A stretch of DNA of 64,000 nucleotides from Capsicum annuum (taxonomy: Eukaryota; Streptophyta; Magnoliopsida; Solanales; Solanaceae). The notes below the pieces were generated by a model. That model was not told the DNA's origin and did no database searches. It saw only the letters and a list, made by a program, of their open reading frames with translations. A program made the translations under genes and the position numbers. Positions 49,586 through 60,317 of this stretch are shown here, piece after piece. Within the stretch, counting starts at the first letter, position 1. The number at the start of each line of letters is the position of its first letter. Location: positions 1,001,286-1,065,285 of the forward strand of contig NC_061118.1 in assembly GCF_002878395.1 (NCBI RefSeq), read 5' to 3'.

Positions 49586-50843
49586 TCACAATCTTGGGCT
49601 TGTTAGTTGAAAAATAAAAAAAGAAGTGTTGAAAAATCAAAAATCTCAAAAAAAGAAATCTGTCCCGTTTTTGTGTTTAGCTGAAATTTGAGACTTAGAT
49701 TTAGGAGATTTTAGTGTGTTTTGTTTGTTTCTAGTGTTAGGTTCTTGTTCCCTAACACTAAGTGAGTCTAGATCTTGGATTTGAGCTTAATTTGGGTGGT
49801 TTTGAGTTGTTCACCATTGTTGAGTTTAAGGTTGAAGAAACTAGTAAGGTGAAGCTCGAAATTGGAAGGGTTGTTGTTGATATTGTGGTTTCAAAAATGC
49901 ATGGTTTTGTTGTGTAGTTTAACTTGAGCGAAAGGAATCCAAAATCATTCAATTTGGAGTTCATTTGGTTTAGTTTCAATCTTTTGAGTGTTCTTGTTGT
50001 TCTTCATGTTCATCATTCATTGTTGAACAAGAACATTCAATGGGTGTGGTTTGATCTTAAAGAGTGGAGAAAAGAGTGTAGTCTTTTGTTAGTCTTGAAA
50101 CACATCCCAAAGAACATACAAAAGAAGAAAGGGGACAATAGGATTTCAAAATGACTCATTACCAAAAGGGAGTAAGGGCACATAACAAGACAAACAAAAG
50201 AGGAAAGGAGACAGGCTTTCAAAAATGTGTCTTGCCAGAAAGGTGCAAGAAAGTCAAAAGTCTTTTGAATTAATTTGAAAAAGGCTCTAGTCTTGTATTT
50301 TCCCTCCTTTAGCTGATTTTTCACTCTCCCAAATTAAAAATTTGACCAATCCAAGTTGCAAACTGCCATGTCACCAAACTACCACGTCATCTAAGTGCCA
50401 CATCATCAACATTCCAAAAACCTTGAAGCTCAAATTTCAGATTTTAAAGTTTCTTTTCTTTATTTCGTTAGTTTCATTTCTTGATTCTAGTACTAATTAG
50501 CAACTAGTTATCACCTACTAGATTGTGAATTAGTTTTTGAATCCATTTTTGTCGTGTCTCCGTTATTTGTGTCCTTTTCTCATTTTTAATTCGTTGTAAC
50601 TTTTTGTTTCAAGTTTGTATGTAGAATTTTTTGTTTTGTGTCTTGAGTCGATCTAACAAAAATCTATTTCGGCCACTAAGTAGAATTGACATCTTATTGA
50701 CTACCGGAGTATAAGCAACTTTCAATATTCGCCGCTCCAATTGTGAGAATCACAAAGGTGGGTGTATATGAGTGTTGGTGAGGAGCTTTTACTACTAATC
50801 TTGTTTGTTTATTGTGTAGGTACAAAGGTGATATAAGGGTAAC
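49586..50843 (+). other. Untranslated leader of the retrotransposon
   Basis: About 1.26 kb between the primer binding site and the first protein-like segment has no convincing forward coding frame. It is A/T-rich with several A-runs. A perfect 10-bp inverted repeat (TAGTGTTAGG at 49732-49741 and CCTAACACTA at 49751-49760, 9-nt loop) sits about 150 bases past the primer site, where packaging or dimerisation structures occur in retroelements. That role is only a suggestion. Confidence 0.6.
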
Positions 50844-51376
50844 ATGTCTTCGATAGTCGGGGATTATTGTGACTACGACATGGGAGACATGATTGTAGTG
50901 AGGGGTTTTATGGGTATGACGTTGACGGAGATGGCGGAGCCTATGAAAATAACCATGATAAAAAATTGGGCAGATTTGAAAGTTACTGTTTTGAGGGAGA
51001 AAATAAGGTGAATGAAGTGCCTAGTGCTTATGGTAACTTTGGATATAATGTAGGACCTTGTGATGGATCTTATGATAATGTTGGGGCATGTGAGGAGTCT
51101 TACACTTCTTACTCCGAACCTAGATTTGGTGTTAGGTACAACCCTTTCATTGGCAAAGCTTATGAGAGCTATGATGAGAGTACATGTGAGGAGTATGAAG
51201 ATTCATATTATCCACCTTGTAATACTTCTTATCAAAGTCGATATAGTGTGAATGGTTATACTACCTATAGTGGAGGTTGTCTAACGAGAAGAAGAGGGTA
51301 TGTATCTCCAAAACTGAGGGGTGCTGTATACTTTATAATGTTCGTCCGAGAAGGAGTGTATACTCCGGAAAGATGA
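50844..51376 (+). pseudogene. Gag-position Tyr/Gly/Asp-rich segment, frameshifted
   Basis: An ATG at 50844 opens a 55-codon frame (start MSSIVGDYCDYDMGD) that ends at TGA 51009-51011. A second frame, open from about 50880 and continuing to 51376, carries a low-complexity acidic, Tyr- and Gly-rich protein with repeated SY, YE and CEE motifs. The composition matches across the frame change, so I read a frameshift between about 50875 and 50895. Position right after the leader suggests a gag-region product. I recognise no capsid or CCHC zinc-knuckle motif, so function is not assigned. Confidence 0.55.
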
Positions 51377-51681
51377 TCATCTATGGGATACCGGGCTGCC
51401 ACGTTGTGTTAAATGATAGGCACTATAAAAACTACATAGTTCCATCCATGGTTGACTACTTGGGATTGTTTTGTGAGCCTTTACTTGTTCCATACTTCTT
51501 GGATGGGTTCAAGGTTATCGAGAGGGTAAAAGTTGTCTTCTCCCAATATGAATACCATGAGGAGGTGTGGTACGATATTCTTCCCTAGGCCTACAGTCAT
51601 GTATACTTGGGTGCCGATTGGTTTGCACGGCATCAAGTTCCTAACATGCAAAATTGGCCTAATATTGTGAGAGATCAATAG
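51277..51681 (+). pseudogene. Decayed retropepsin-like (protease) segment
   Basis: The frame overlaps the previous one by about 100 bases and has an in-frame stop at 51586-51588, then stays open to TAG at 51679-51681. By eye it follows Ty3/gypsy protease layout: an IIYGIPGC stretch where I-I-D-(S/G)-G is expected, then SMVDYLGL, then EEVWYDILP, then VYLGADWF, matching the usual ...DE-V-x-C-D-V-V-P...LLLGRPW pattern. The expected catalytic Asp is Tyr (codon 51382-51384), so it should be inactive even without the stop. The alignment is from memory of the family pattern and needs a profile search. Confidence 0.55.
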
Positions 51682-51931
51682 GGGAATTGCCTCATGACTT
51701 ACTTGTTGCTAAGCGTCGAAGAGTGCCTACCTACTCCAATCCAAATTATTATAAGAGACAAAAGATTGAGAGGACTAAGAGAGTGCAAGGTGGTAATTCG
51801 AGAGTGGAAAAAGGAGAGGTTGTGTGGAGCGAAGTGAGGGGATTACCACCAAACTGTGATAACATTGGTTGTTCTTTTATTTTAAGGACATTTGTGTAGG
51901 TACCAACATGGAAAGCGAAGGCAAAGAATGA

Positions 51932-52621
51932 CGAAAGGAAGTTTCTATCCAAGCTTGTAGAGAACCTTCACACCATGACAAAGAAGAATGTACTCAAGGA
52001 CTTCAAGGTAAAATAGCTAACTCTTACACTTTTGTGCATGTGAATGATAATTGTGTGGCTAGTAGCCCATTGAGTGTGAGTTGTAGCTTTCCTATATGTG
52101 AGTCTATTGTTTCTTTGCCACTTGATGTTGATGTACATGTTGTGAGTATGGATATACTAGTTGATCCTATTGATGACCGAATTGACTCTTCTTGTAAGAT
52201 TGATTTATGTCCACCTAGCGTTGAAACTATTGTGTTGAATGAAAGTATATTATCTTGTGAAATTTGTGTTGATCAACTTATGTGTGAAAATTTTCCACCA
52301 CTTGAGGATGTGTATGATGTGATTAATGACCCTCAAGTGTGTGATGATGTTGAAAATGTTGATCAAAGGAATAGGAGTGAACCCGTGAGCTTGCCCTTTG
52401 ATTCTAATATTTGCTTGGATCATAGGGATAATCATGTGCTTAAGATATCTTTAAAATTTGATAATGAACTTTTAGAGAGTGAACTTACTTGTTCCAAATC
52501 TGCCTGTGGGATAGATCATGCTCTCTTTAGGTATAATGTCTTGTTTGAAGATGATATAAATACTCCTAATGAACGTAGTGGTGAAAATGATGGTATAGCT
52601 TGCTTTGAAAGCTATAGATGA
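51932..52621 (+). pseudogene. Asp/Cys/Ser-rich open segment of the retrotransposon, unknown function
   Basis: The frame is open for 229 codons from 51932 to TGA at 52619-52621. There is no ATG near the beginning, so it is probably the inside of a longer ancestral frame. The product is acidic with many Asp, Val, Ser and Cys residues (for example LPLDVDVHVVSMDILVDP). The same frame continues past the stop to a second stop at 52904-52906, so the TGA may be a simple nonsense change. I do not recognise a domain. Its place between the protease-like segment and the 3' LTR is where RT and integrase would be in a full element, but no such motifs (YXDD, HHCC, DDE) are seen. Confidence 0.45.
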
Positions 52622-53411
52622 TATTCTAACCCACTATGGTACAACAGCATTCCTCCTAAAGATGGAAATCTCTTTTTGAAAGATGAGAGTACTCTTAAGG
52701 GTAAGGAATGTGTAGTCCTTCTTGAAAACCCGAGGGCAAAGGTGTCATTGACTCCTTGGGGTAACGTTCCTAAATGTGCATCCTTGTTAGATGCACTTGT
52801 GCCTAAATTGCATGAATTCCAACTTGTGGATGCCAAGTTGTTTGAAGGAAAGAATGTGTATGTGTTTAAATGCTTATTCTTCACATGTGAATTCCTTTGC
52901 ACGTGATTCTTTCCTATACTACAACTTTGCCTATAATAATGTCCATGCTAATTTTGGATTTGTTTTATGTCGAGGTAGGAAGTTTGTTGCTCTATCCATG
53001 TGTGTGTATGATAATGCTATATGGATTTTATGGACTTTAGAAACAATCGAAACACCCCCCTTGGTGTGGTCTTTTGACGAGATAAAGAAGCAATGGTGTC
53101 TTATGGCTCATAAGATGAAGGAAGTTCTACCTTGTGGATTATTTGATGCCATTGGGACCTATGTAGTCTCTTTATCTCTTGGTGATTCCCATAACCAAAT
53201 CCTTTGTGCACCTTTTATTGAGCTTTTAATATTTAATTCAAAAGATCCTTGGTTATATTCCAAATATGTGCAACCTTGGCATGTTGAGATGATTTATTGT
53301 GTAAACCCTAACCCTCATGCCATGGGGAGTTTGAATTTTTTTCCCTCTCTTTCTTTTTGCAAGGTTTGGATTCGAGTTCGAATCCTTTTCAAAAAGGGGA
53401 GGATGATATGA
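52622..53411 (+). pseudogene. 3'-terminal open segment of the retrotransposon, frameshifted, unknown function
   Basis: Frame one runs 52622-52906. A second frame, open by 52791, carries on to 53411 through the purine tract and into the 3' LTR. The switch is probably near 52885, just after FEGKNVYVFKC. The downstream part is Trp- and aromatic-rich (for example WILWTLETIETPPLVWSFDE) and ends in FKKGRMI, which is the translation of the polypurine tract and LTR start. No known domain is recognised. A protein tail reaching the purine tract is common in plant gypsy elements. Confidence 0.45.
53391..53403 (+). promoter_or_regulatory. Polypurine tract (AAAAAGGGGAGGA)
   Basis: Thirteen purines directly abut the TG start of the 3' LTR. 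This is the expected place and composition for plus-strand priming in an LTR retrotransposon. Confidence 0.9.
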
Positions 53412-53953
53412 GAATAATGGCCACCTTAGCTTTCACCTACATAATTCAAAGTTACTATGTGAAGAATCAAGCTTTGGTCGCATGGAGGGCACGAGATTAT
53501 ACTTGGAGAAGACGTTTTGAGCCTACCATTGATCAAACCCGAGTGTGGAAGATTGCTTGGAGAATTGAAAAGTCATTTGGGTATAGGACTTTTCAATTGC
53601 TTGAGAGTAGACCACCTTAGTATAGTCTTAGTTAGGACTTGGAAAAGTCATCCTTAGTATAGGGATTGGAAAAGCCAATATTGTTCTTTGCTTGGAAACG
53701 GTGGATCTTGAGGTGAGTCGATTACCTTGGCGGTCACCATAAGAGTGTAGTTTTGATTATTACATTCATTAGGGGTTAATGTTGAAATATACTTGGTTCT
53801 TAATCTTGTAATAATCTTGGTCTCACTATCTATCCTTTCATTATTTCCCAAATCCGTGTGTTTTTGTGTTTGTCATCTTGTATCCCTTTGTGTTGCATGT
53901 TCTTCTCACGTTTTATGCACTATTTTAGCATTTTGGTGGACTGATTTGTATCA
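53404..53953 (+). repeat. 3' long terminal repeat (550 bp, internally deleted)
   Basis: The LTR shares its start (TGATATGAGAATAATGGCC) and end (TTTGTATCA) with the 5' LTR but is 212 bp shorter. The section that holds the TATA box in the 5' LTR is missing. A short hairpin sequence stands there: arms AATTGAAAAGTC (53563-53574) and GACTTTTCAATT (53587-53598), 12-nt loop. Because LTRs are identical at insertion, the loss happened afterwards or through exchange with another copy. Confidence 0.93.
53563..53598 (+). repeat. Perfect 12-bp inverted repeat at the LTR deletion scar
   Basis: AATTGAAAAGTC and GACTTTTCAATT are perfect reverse complements separated by 12 bases. The structure lies exactly where the 3' LTR has lost about 210 bp relative to the 5' LTR. 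The truncated LTR at 60318 begins at the base equivalent to 53607, nine bases beyond the right arm. Confidence 0.85.
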
Positions 53954-53958
53954 GTGGG
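53954..53958 (+). repeat. Target-site duplication, right copy (GTGGG)
   Basis: This matches the five bases before the 5' LTR. The following CCTAGGGTCC continues the interrupted monomer. Confidence 0.95.
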
Positions 53959-55261
53959 CCTAGGGTCCGAGCATGCTGTGGGCCATAAATTGACCGGGGC
54001 ATGCTAGGGAGGTTGAGAATCATCCCAGTGTGGTTAGTTTATTTTCGTGGCCATTTTGGTGGACAAACAAGCAAAATGGCGCGAACGGGGTATTTTTGGG
54101 CCAAATCAGTGTGCTATAGCCCATGATTTAGGGGATGGGCATGGGCTTCGGGCGTGCTGTGGGCCAAAAACTGACCGGGGTGTGCCAGGGAGGTTGGGGA
54201 TCATCCTAGTGTGGTCCGTTTAATTTTCATGGCCATTTGGGTGGACAAATGGTCGAAACAGCGCAAACGGGGCATTTTTGGTGCAAATCGGTGTGCTATA
54301 GCCCACGGTTTTGGGGGTGGGCTCAGGGTCCGGGTGTGCTGTGGGCAAAAAATCTATCGGGGCATGCAAGGGAGGTTGGGAATCATCCTAGTGTGGTCCA
54401 TTTAATTTTTTGTGGCCATTTGGGTGGATCAACGGGTAAAACGGTGTGAAGACGGCATTTTCGGACCAAATCGGTGTGCTATAGCCCACAATTTTGGGGT
54501 TGGGCCAGGGGTCCGGGTATGCTGTTGTTAGAAAATTGACTAGGGCATGCCAGGTAGGTTGGGGATCTTCCAAGCATGGTCCATTTTATTTTTTGTAGCC
54601 ATTTGGGGTGGACAAACGAGTAAAACGGCTCGAACGGGGCATTTTCGAGCCAAATCGGTGTGTAAAAGCCACAGTTTATGGGGTGGGCCTGGGGTACGGG
54701 AGTTCTATTCACAAAAAATTTACCGGGGCATGCCAGGGACGTTAGGGATCATCCCAGTGTGGTCCATTTAATTTTTCATGGCCATTTGGGTGGATAAACA
54801 GGCGAAACAGCGCGAACGGGGCATTTTTGGGCCAAATCGGTGTGCTATAGCCCATTGTTTTGAGGGTGGTCCTGGGGTTCGGGTGTGATGTGGGCCAAAA
54901 ATTAACCGGTGAAAGCTAGGGAGGTTGAGGATCATCCCAGTGTAGTCCATTTAATTTTTCGTGGCCATTTGGGTGGATAAACGGGCAAAACGGGGCCAAT
55001 GGGGCATTTTTGGGCTAAATCGATGTGCTATAGCCCATGGTTTTGGAAGTGGGCTTGGGTACCAGGTGTACTGTAGGCCGAAAATCAACCGGGGCATGCT
55101 AGGAAGTTAAGGAATCATCCCAGTGTGGTCCGTTTAATTTTTCGTGGACATTTGGGTGGACAAACGGGTGAAACGGTGTAATCGGGGCATTTTTGGGCCA
55201 AATCCGTGTGCTATAGTCCACAATTTTAAGGGTGGGCGCAGGGTCCGTGTGTTTTGTGGGC
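53954..55261 (+). repeat. 183-bp satellite, plus orientation, block 3
   Basis: About seven monomers continue the array downstream of the retrotransposon, in the same orientation and HOR family as the upstream block. The GTGGA(C/T)CA and GTAGCC variants appear at about 54424 and 54596. The block ends at about 55258-55262, where a GTGGGCC reading runs directly into minus-strand satellite. No gene is seen. Confidence 0.95.
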
Positions 55262-58200
55262 CTACCCCCAAAACTGTGTGCTATAGTACACCTATTTGTC
55301 CGAAAATGCCTTGTTTGCGCCGCTTCGACCATTTGTCCACCCAAATGGCCACGAAAAATTAAACGGACCACACTGGGATGATCCCCAACCTCTCTGGCAT
55401 GCCCTAATCGATTATCGGCCTACAGCACGCCTGGACCCCAGGCCAACCCCTAAAACCGTGGGCTATAGCACACCGATTTGGCCCAAAAATGCCCCGTTGG
55501 CGCTGTGTTGCCCGTTTGTCCACCCAAATGGCCTCGAAAAATTAAAAGGAACACACTAGGATGATCCCCAACATCCCTAGCACGCCTCGATATATTTTTG
55601 ACCCATAACATGCCCTGACCCAAGGCCCACCCCCGAAACTGTAAGCTATAGGACACTGATTTAGCCCGATAACGCCTCGATCGCGTCGTTTCACTCGAAA
55701 ATGGCCCGGTTGCACCGTGTTGCCTGTTTGTCTACCCAATGGCCACAAAAAATTAAATGGACCACACTAGGATGATCACCAACCTTCCTGGCATGCCTCG
55801 ATCGATTTTTGGCCCACAACATGCCTGGACCCTAGGTCTACCCCCGAAACCATGGGCTATGCATACCAATTTGGCCCAAAAATGCCCCATTCGTGCTGTT
55901 TCGCTTGTTTTTCCATCCAAATATCCACAAAAAGTTAAACGGACCACACTGGGACGATCCCTAATAACCCTATCCTGCCCTGGTCAATTTTTAGCCCACA
56001 GCATACCCGGACCTTAGGCCCACCCCCAAAACCTTGGGCTATAGCACATCGATTTGGCTTGAAATAGCCCCATTTGCGTCGTTTCGCACGTTTGTCAACC
56101 CAAATGGCCACAAAAAATTATTCGAAACACAATGGGATGATCTCCAACCTCCCTGGCACGTATCGTTCAATTATTGTCCCACATCACACCTAGACCCATC
56201 GCCAAAATCGTGGGCTGTAGCCCACCAATTTGGCCTGAAAATGCCCCGTTCGAGCCGTTTCGCCCGTTTTTCTACGTAAATGGCCACAAAAAATCAAATG
56301 GACCACACTGGGATGATCCTCAACCTCCCTGGCACTCCCTCATCAATTTTTGTCACACAGCATGCCGGACCTCGGGCCCACCCCCAAAATCGTAGGCTAT
56401 AGCACACCAATTTGGCCTAAAAATGCCCCGTTCACATCGTTTCGCCCGTTTATCCACCCAAACGACCATGAAAAATTAAATAGACCATACTGGGATGATA
56501 TACAACCTCCATGGCATGCCCCAATCGAGTTTTGGCCCACAGCACAATCGGATCTCATGCCCACCCCTGAAACCATGGTTATAGCACATCGATTTGGCCT
56601 AAAAATGCGTTGTTCGCGCCGTTTCGCCCCTTTGTCCACCCAAATGGCCACAAAAAATTAAATGAACCATAATTGGACTATCCCCAAACTCCCTGGAATG
56701 CCCCAGTTGAATTTCCGCCCACAGCACACTCGGGCCCCAAGCCCACCCCCAAAACCGTGGGCTATAGCACACGGATTTAGCCCAAAAATACCCCGTTTGC
56801 ACCGTTTCGCTCATTTGTCCACTGAAACAGCCACAAAAAATTAAACGAACCATACTGATATGATCCCCAACCTTCCTGACATGCCTCGATTGATTTTTGA
56901 CCCGCAGCACGCCCGAACCACAATCCCACCCCCAAAATCATAGGCTATAGCACATGATGAGGCCCGAAAATGGCCCGTTCGCGCCGTTTTGCCCGTTTGT
57001 CCACCCAAATGCCACAAAAAATTAAACGAACCATACTGTGATTATACCCAACCTTCCTGGCACGCCCTGGTTGGTTTTTCACCCACAGCACGCCCGAACA
57101 TCGGGACCACCTTTAAAACTGTGAGCTATAGCACACTGATTTACCCTAAAAATGCCCCGTTCACGCCGTTTCACCCATTTGTCCACCCAAATAGTGATGA
57201 AAAATTAAACGAACAACACTAGGATGATCCCCAAACTCCCTGTCATGCCCCGATCGATTTTTTGCCTACAGCATGTCCGAACCCTGGGCCCACCCCTAAA
57301 ATCATGGGCTATAGCACATCGATTTTGCCCGAAAATGCATCGTTCGCGCTGTTTTGCCCGTTTGTCCACTCAAATGTCCTTAAAAAGTTAAACAGACCAC
57401 ACTGGGATGATCCCCAACCTCCCTGGTATGCCCTGGTTGATTTTTGCCCCACAGCACACCCGAACCCTGGGCTCACCCCTGAAATTGTTGGCTATAGCAA
57501 ACCGATTTACCCCAAAAATGCCCCATTCACGCCGTTTTTCTTGTTTGTCCACCCAAATAGCCACAAAAAATTAAACAGACCATAGTGGGTAGATCCCCAA
57601 CCTCCTTGACACTCCCTGGTTGATTTTTGGCAGGAAACACGCCCGGATCCCCGGCCCACCCCCAAAATTTTGGGCTATTGCACACCGATTTGGCCCAAAA
57701 TTGCCTTGTTCGTGCCGTTTCGCCCATTTGTCCACCAAAATGGTTTCAAAAAATTCAATGGACTATACTGGGATGATCCCCAACCTCCCTGGCACACCCC
57801 GATTGATTTTTGGCCCACAGCAGGCCCGAATCCAGAGCCCATACCTAAAACCGTGGGCTAGCACACTGATTTGCTTAAAAATACCCCGTTCACATCGTTC
57901 ACCCATTTGTCCACCCAAATGGCCACAAAAAATTAAACAGACCACACTGGGATGATCCCCAACCTCCCTGACATGCCTCGATCAATTTTTGGCCTACAGT
58001 AATCCCAGACCACGGGTCCACCCCTAAAATCGTGGGCTATAGCACATCGATTTGGCCCAAAAATGCCCCATTTGTGCTGGTTTACCCGTTTGTCCATCCG
58101 AATGGCCATGAAAAATTAAAGAACCATACTAAGATGATCCTTAACCTCCCTGGCATTCCCCAGTCGATTTTTGGCCAACAACACACTTGAATTCCAGGTC

Positions 58201-58537
58201 GACCCCCAAAACCATGGGTTATTGATCACGATTTGGCCCGAAAATGCCCCGTTTGTGCTGGTTCGCTTGTTTGACCACCTAAATAGACACAAAATTAAAT
58301 GAACCATTATGTGATGGTACCCAACCTCCATGGCGTGCCCCAGTTAATTTTAGGCCGACAGCACGCCTGGACCTTGGGCCCACCCCCGAAACCGTGGGCT
58401 ATAGTGCACCGATTTGCCCCAAAAATGCCCTATTTGCGCCGTTTTGCCCATTTGTCTACCCAAATGGCCATAAAAATTAAACATACCATACTGGGATGAT
58501 CCTCAACCTCCCTAATATACCCCAATCGATTTTCGGC
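55262..58537 (-). repeat. 183-bp satellite, inverted block, part 1
   Basis: From here the plus strand reads the reverse complement of the satellite: CCCACCCCCAAAACCGTGGGCTATAGC-type boxes, then TTTGTCCACCCAAATGGCCAC, then AAAAATTAAAC. About 18 monomers are present. The junction with plus satellite shares GGGCC between both orientations. No gene is seen; reading frames are again in-phase translations of the repeat. Confidence 0.95.
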
Positions 58538-59262
58538 TGATACGATTCAAATGGCCTCCTTAGCTTTCAATGAAATCATTCGAAGTTAGTACGTGGGGCA
58601 TCAAGCTTTGGACAAATTAAGGAAATGGGATCTTACATGGAGGGGCCGATTTGTTTACACCAAAGAGCAATCCCACATGTAAAAGATTGCTTGGAGCATT
58701 GAAGATAGAGGACTCACGGTTTTGGGCCTTCATTAAGGACATTTTGGTTACTTAGCCTTGTCCAAGAAACACTCTATGACCACCCCTTTTCATTAAGGGT
58801 ATTGTGGTCATTTTGTTATGTAATAAGTTAGACTATAAATAGGTTCTATTAGTTCATTTGATAGTTAGTTATGAAAGATGAAAGATTGAAACACTTGAAA
58901 TCCTCTCTCTTGAGAGTAGACCACCTTAGTATAGTATTAGTTAGGACTTGGAAAAGTCATTCTTAGTATAGGGCCTGGAAAAGCCAATATTGTTCTTTTT
59001 TTGGAAACAGTGGATCTTGAGGTGAGTCGATTACCTTGGCGGTCACTGTAAGAGTGTGGTTTTGATTGTTAAATTCATTCGGGGTTAATGTTGAAATATA
59101 CTTGGCTCTTAATCTTGTAATAATCTTGGTCTCACTATCTATCCTTTCATTATTTTGCAAATCCGAGTGTTTTTGTGTTTGTCATCTTGTATCCTATTGT
59201 GTTGCTTGTTCTTCTCATGTTTTGTGGACTGTTTTGGCATCTTCGTGGACTGATTTATATCA
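58538..59262 (+). mobile_element. Solo LTR (725 bp), related subfamily
   Basis: The sequence starts TGATACGATTC and ends ATTTATATCA, with perfect 5-bp target duplications and no internal region. The 3' half (GAGAGTAGACCACCTTAGTATAG onward) is very close to the LTRs at 48808 and 53404. The 5' half differs substantially, so it is a related but distinct subfamily. It keeps TATAAATA at 58834-58841. Solo LTRs form when the two LTRs of one insertion recombine and the interior is lost. Confidence 0.93.
58834..58841 (+). promoter_or_regulatory. Putative TATA box of the solo LTR
   Basis: TATAAATA in the same local context as in the 5' LTR at 49135. It could drive transcription rightward into minus-oriented satellite. 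Activity is not shown. Confidence 0.5.
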
Positions 59263-60317
59263 TCGGCCCATAGCACGCTCGGACCCGGTCCCAACTCCAA
59301 AATCATGAGCTATAGCACACCATTTTGGCCCGAAAATGCCCTGTTCGTACTGTTTCGCCCGTTTGTTTACCCAAATGGTCTCAAAAAATTAAATGGACCA
59401 CACTGGGATGATCCCCAACCTCCCAGGCGTACCCCATTTGATTTTCAATCAACAGCACGCCCGGACCCTGGGCCCACACCCAAAACCGTGGGCTATAGCA
59501 CACCGATTTGCCCAAAAATGCCCCATTCATGTCGTTCACCTATTTGTTAACCTAAATGCCCACAAAAAATTAAAAGAAACCACACTGGGATGATCCCCAA
59601 CCTCCCTAGCAAGACCCGGTTGATTTTTGGCCGACTACACGCCCGAACATCAGGCCCACACCCAAAACCATGTTCAATAGCACACCAATTTAGCCCAAAA
59701 ATGCCCATTCGCGCTGTTTTGCCTGTTTGTCCACCCGAATAGCCACAAAAAATCAAATAGACCACACTGGGATGATCCCCAACCTCCCTAGAATGGCTCA
59801 GTTGATTTTTATCCCACAACACGCCCAGAACCCAGGCCCACCCCCAAAACCATGGGCTATAGCACACCGATTTGGCCTGAAAATACCCCATTCGTGCCGT
59901 TTCACCCATTTGTCCACCCAAATGGCCACAAAAAATTAAACGGACCACACTGAGATGATCCCCAGCCTCCCTTCCCGGCCCTAGTTGATTTTTTGCCCCC
60001 AGCACGCCCAGACCCCGAACCCAACCCCAAAATTGTGGGCTATAACACACCGATTTGGCATGAAAAATGCCCCGTACGCACCGTTTCTATCCTTTGTCCA
60101 CCTAAATGGCCACAAAAAATTAAATGAACCACACTGGGACGATCCCAAACCTCCCTGGCATGCCCCAGTTGATTTTTGGCCCACAACACACTCGGACCCC
60201 GGGCACACCCCAGAAACCATGGGCTATAGCACATCGATTTGGCTTAAAAATGCCTCATTCGCGCTGTTTTCATTATTTGTCCACCCAAATGGCCACGAAA
60301 AATTAAATGGATCAATG
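59263..60317 (-). repeat. 183-bp satellite, inverted block, part 2
   Basis: About six monomers continue the minus-reading array after the solo LTR. The block ends within an AAAAATTAAATGG box at about 60316-60317, where LTR sequence starts abruptly. No gene is seen. Confidence 0.95.

Larger units (their letters stand above)
48808..53953 (+). mobile_element. Ty3/gypsy-like LTR retrotransposon, apparently non-autonomous
   Basis: A 5146-bp element starts TGATATGAG and ends TTTGTATCA, bounded by related LTRs and a perfect 5-bp target duplication. It has a primer binding site close to initiator tRNA-Met and a purine tract just before the 3' LTR. The 3834-bp interior is too short for a full gag-pol, and I found no RT, RNase H or integrase signature. 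What remains is a Tyr/Gly-rich acidic segment, a decayed retropepsin-like segment and two uncharacterised open stretches, all broken by stops or frameshifts. Ty3/gypsy assignment rests on the protease-like segment and the 5-bp duplication, so it is moderate. A non-autonomous or internally deleted copy mobilised in trans is the likely history. Confidence 0.93.
58533..59267 (+). repeat. Target-site duplications TCGGC flanking the solo LTR
   Basis: TCGGC at 58533-58537 precedes, and TCGGC at 59263-59267 follows, the LTR at 58538-59262. A perfect 5-bp duplication shows that this was a genuine retrotransposon insertion into already inverted or minus-reading satellite, later reduced to one LTR. Confidence 0.93.

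Noticed and set aside
50037..50324. 95-codon reverse-strand frame in the retrotransposon leader
   Set aside because: It lies antisense in an A/T-rich untranslated leader, its product is hydrophobic low-complexity sequence, and nothing supports it as a gene.
52612..52902. 96-codon reverse-strand frame in the retrotransposon interior
   Set aside because: It is a shadow of the forward open segment at 52622-52906.
48808..53953. Autonomous gypsy element with full gag-pol
   Set aside because: The interior is only 3.8 kb and no RT YXDD box, integrase HHCC or DDE pattern was seen in any forward frame.
53954..54200. Telomere or rDNA-derived sequence in the G-rich boxes
   Set aside because: TTTTGGGGG tracts resemble telomeric repeats superficially, but no TTTAGGG tandem occurs and the tract is part of the 183-bp unit.
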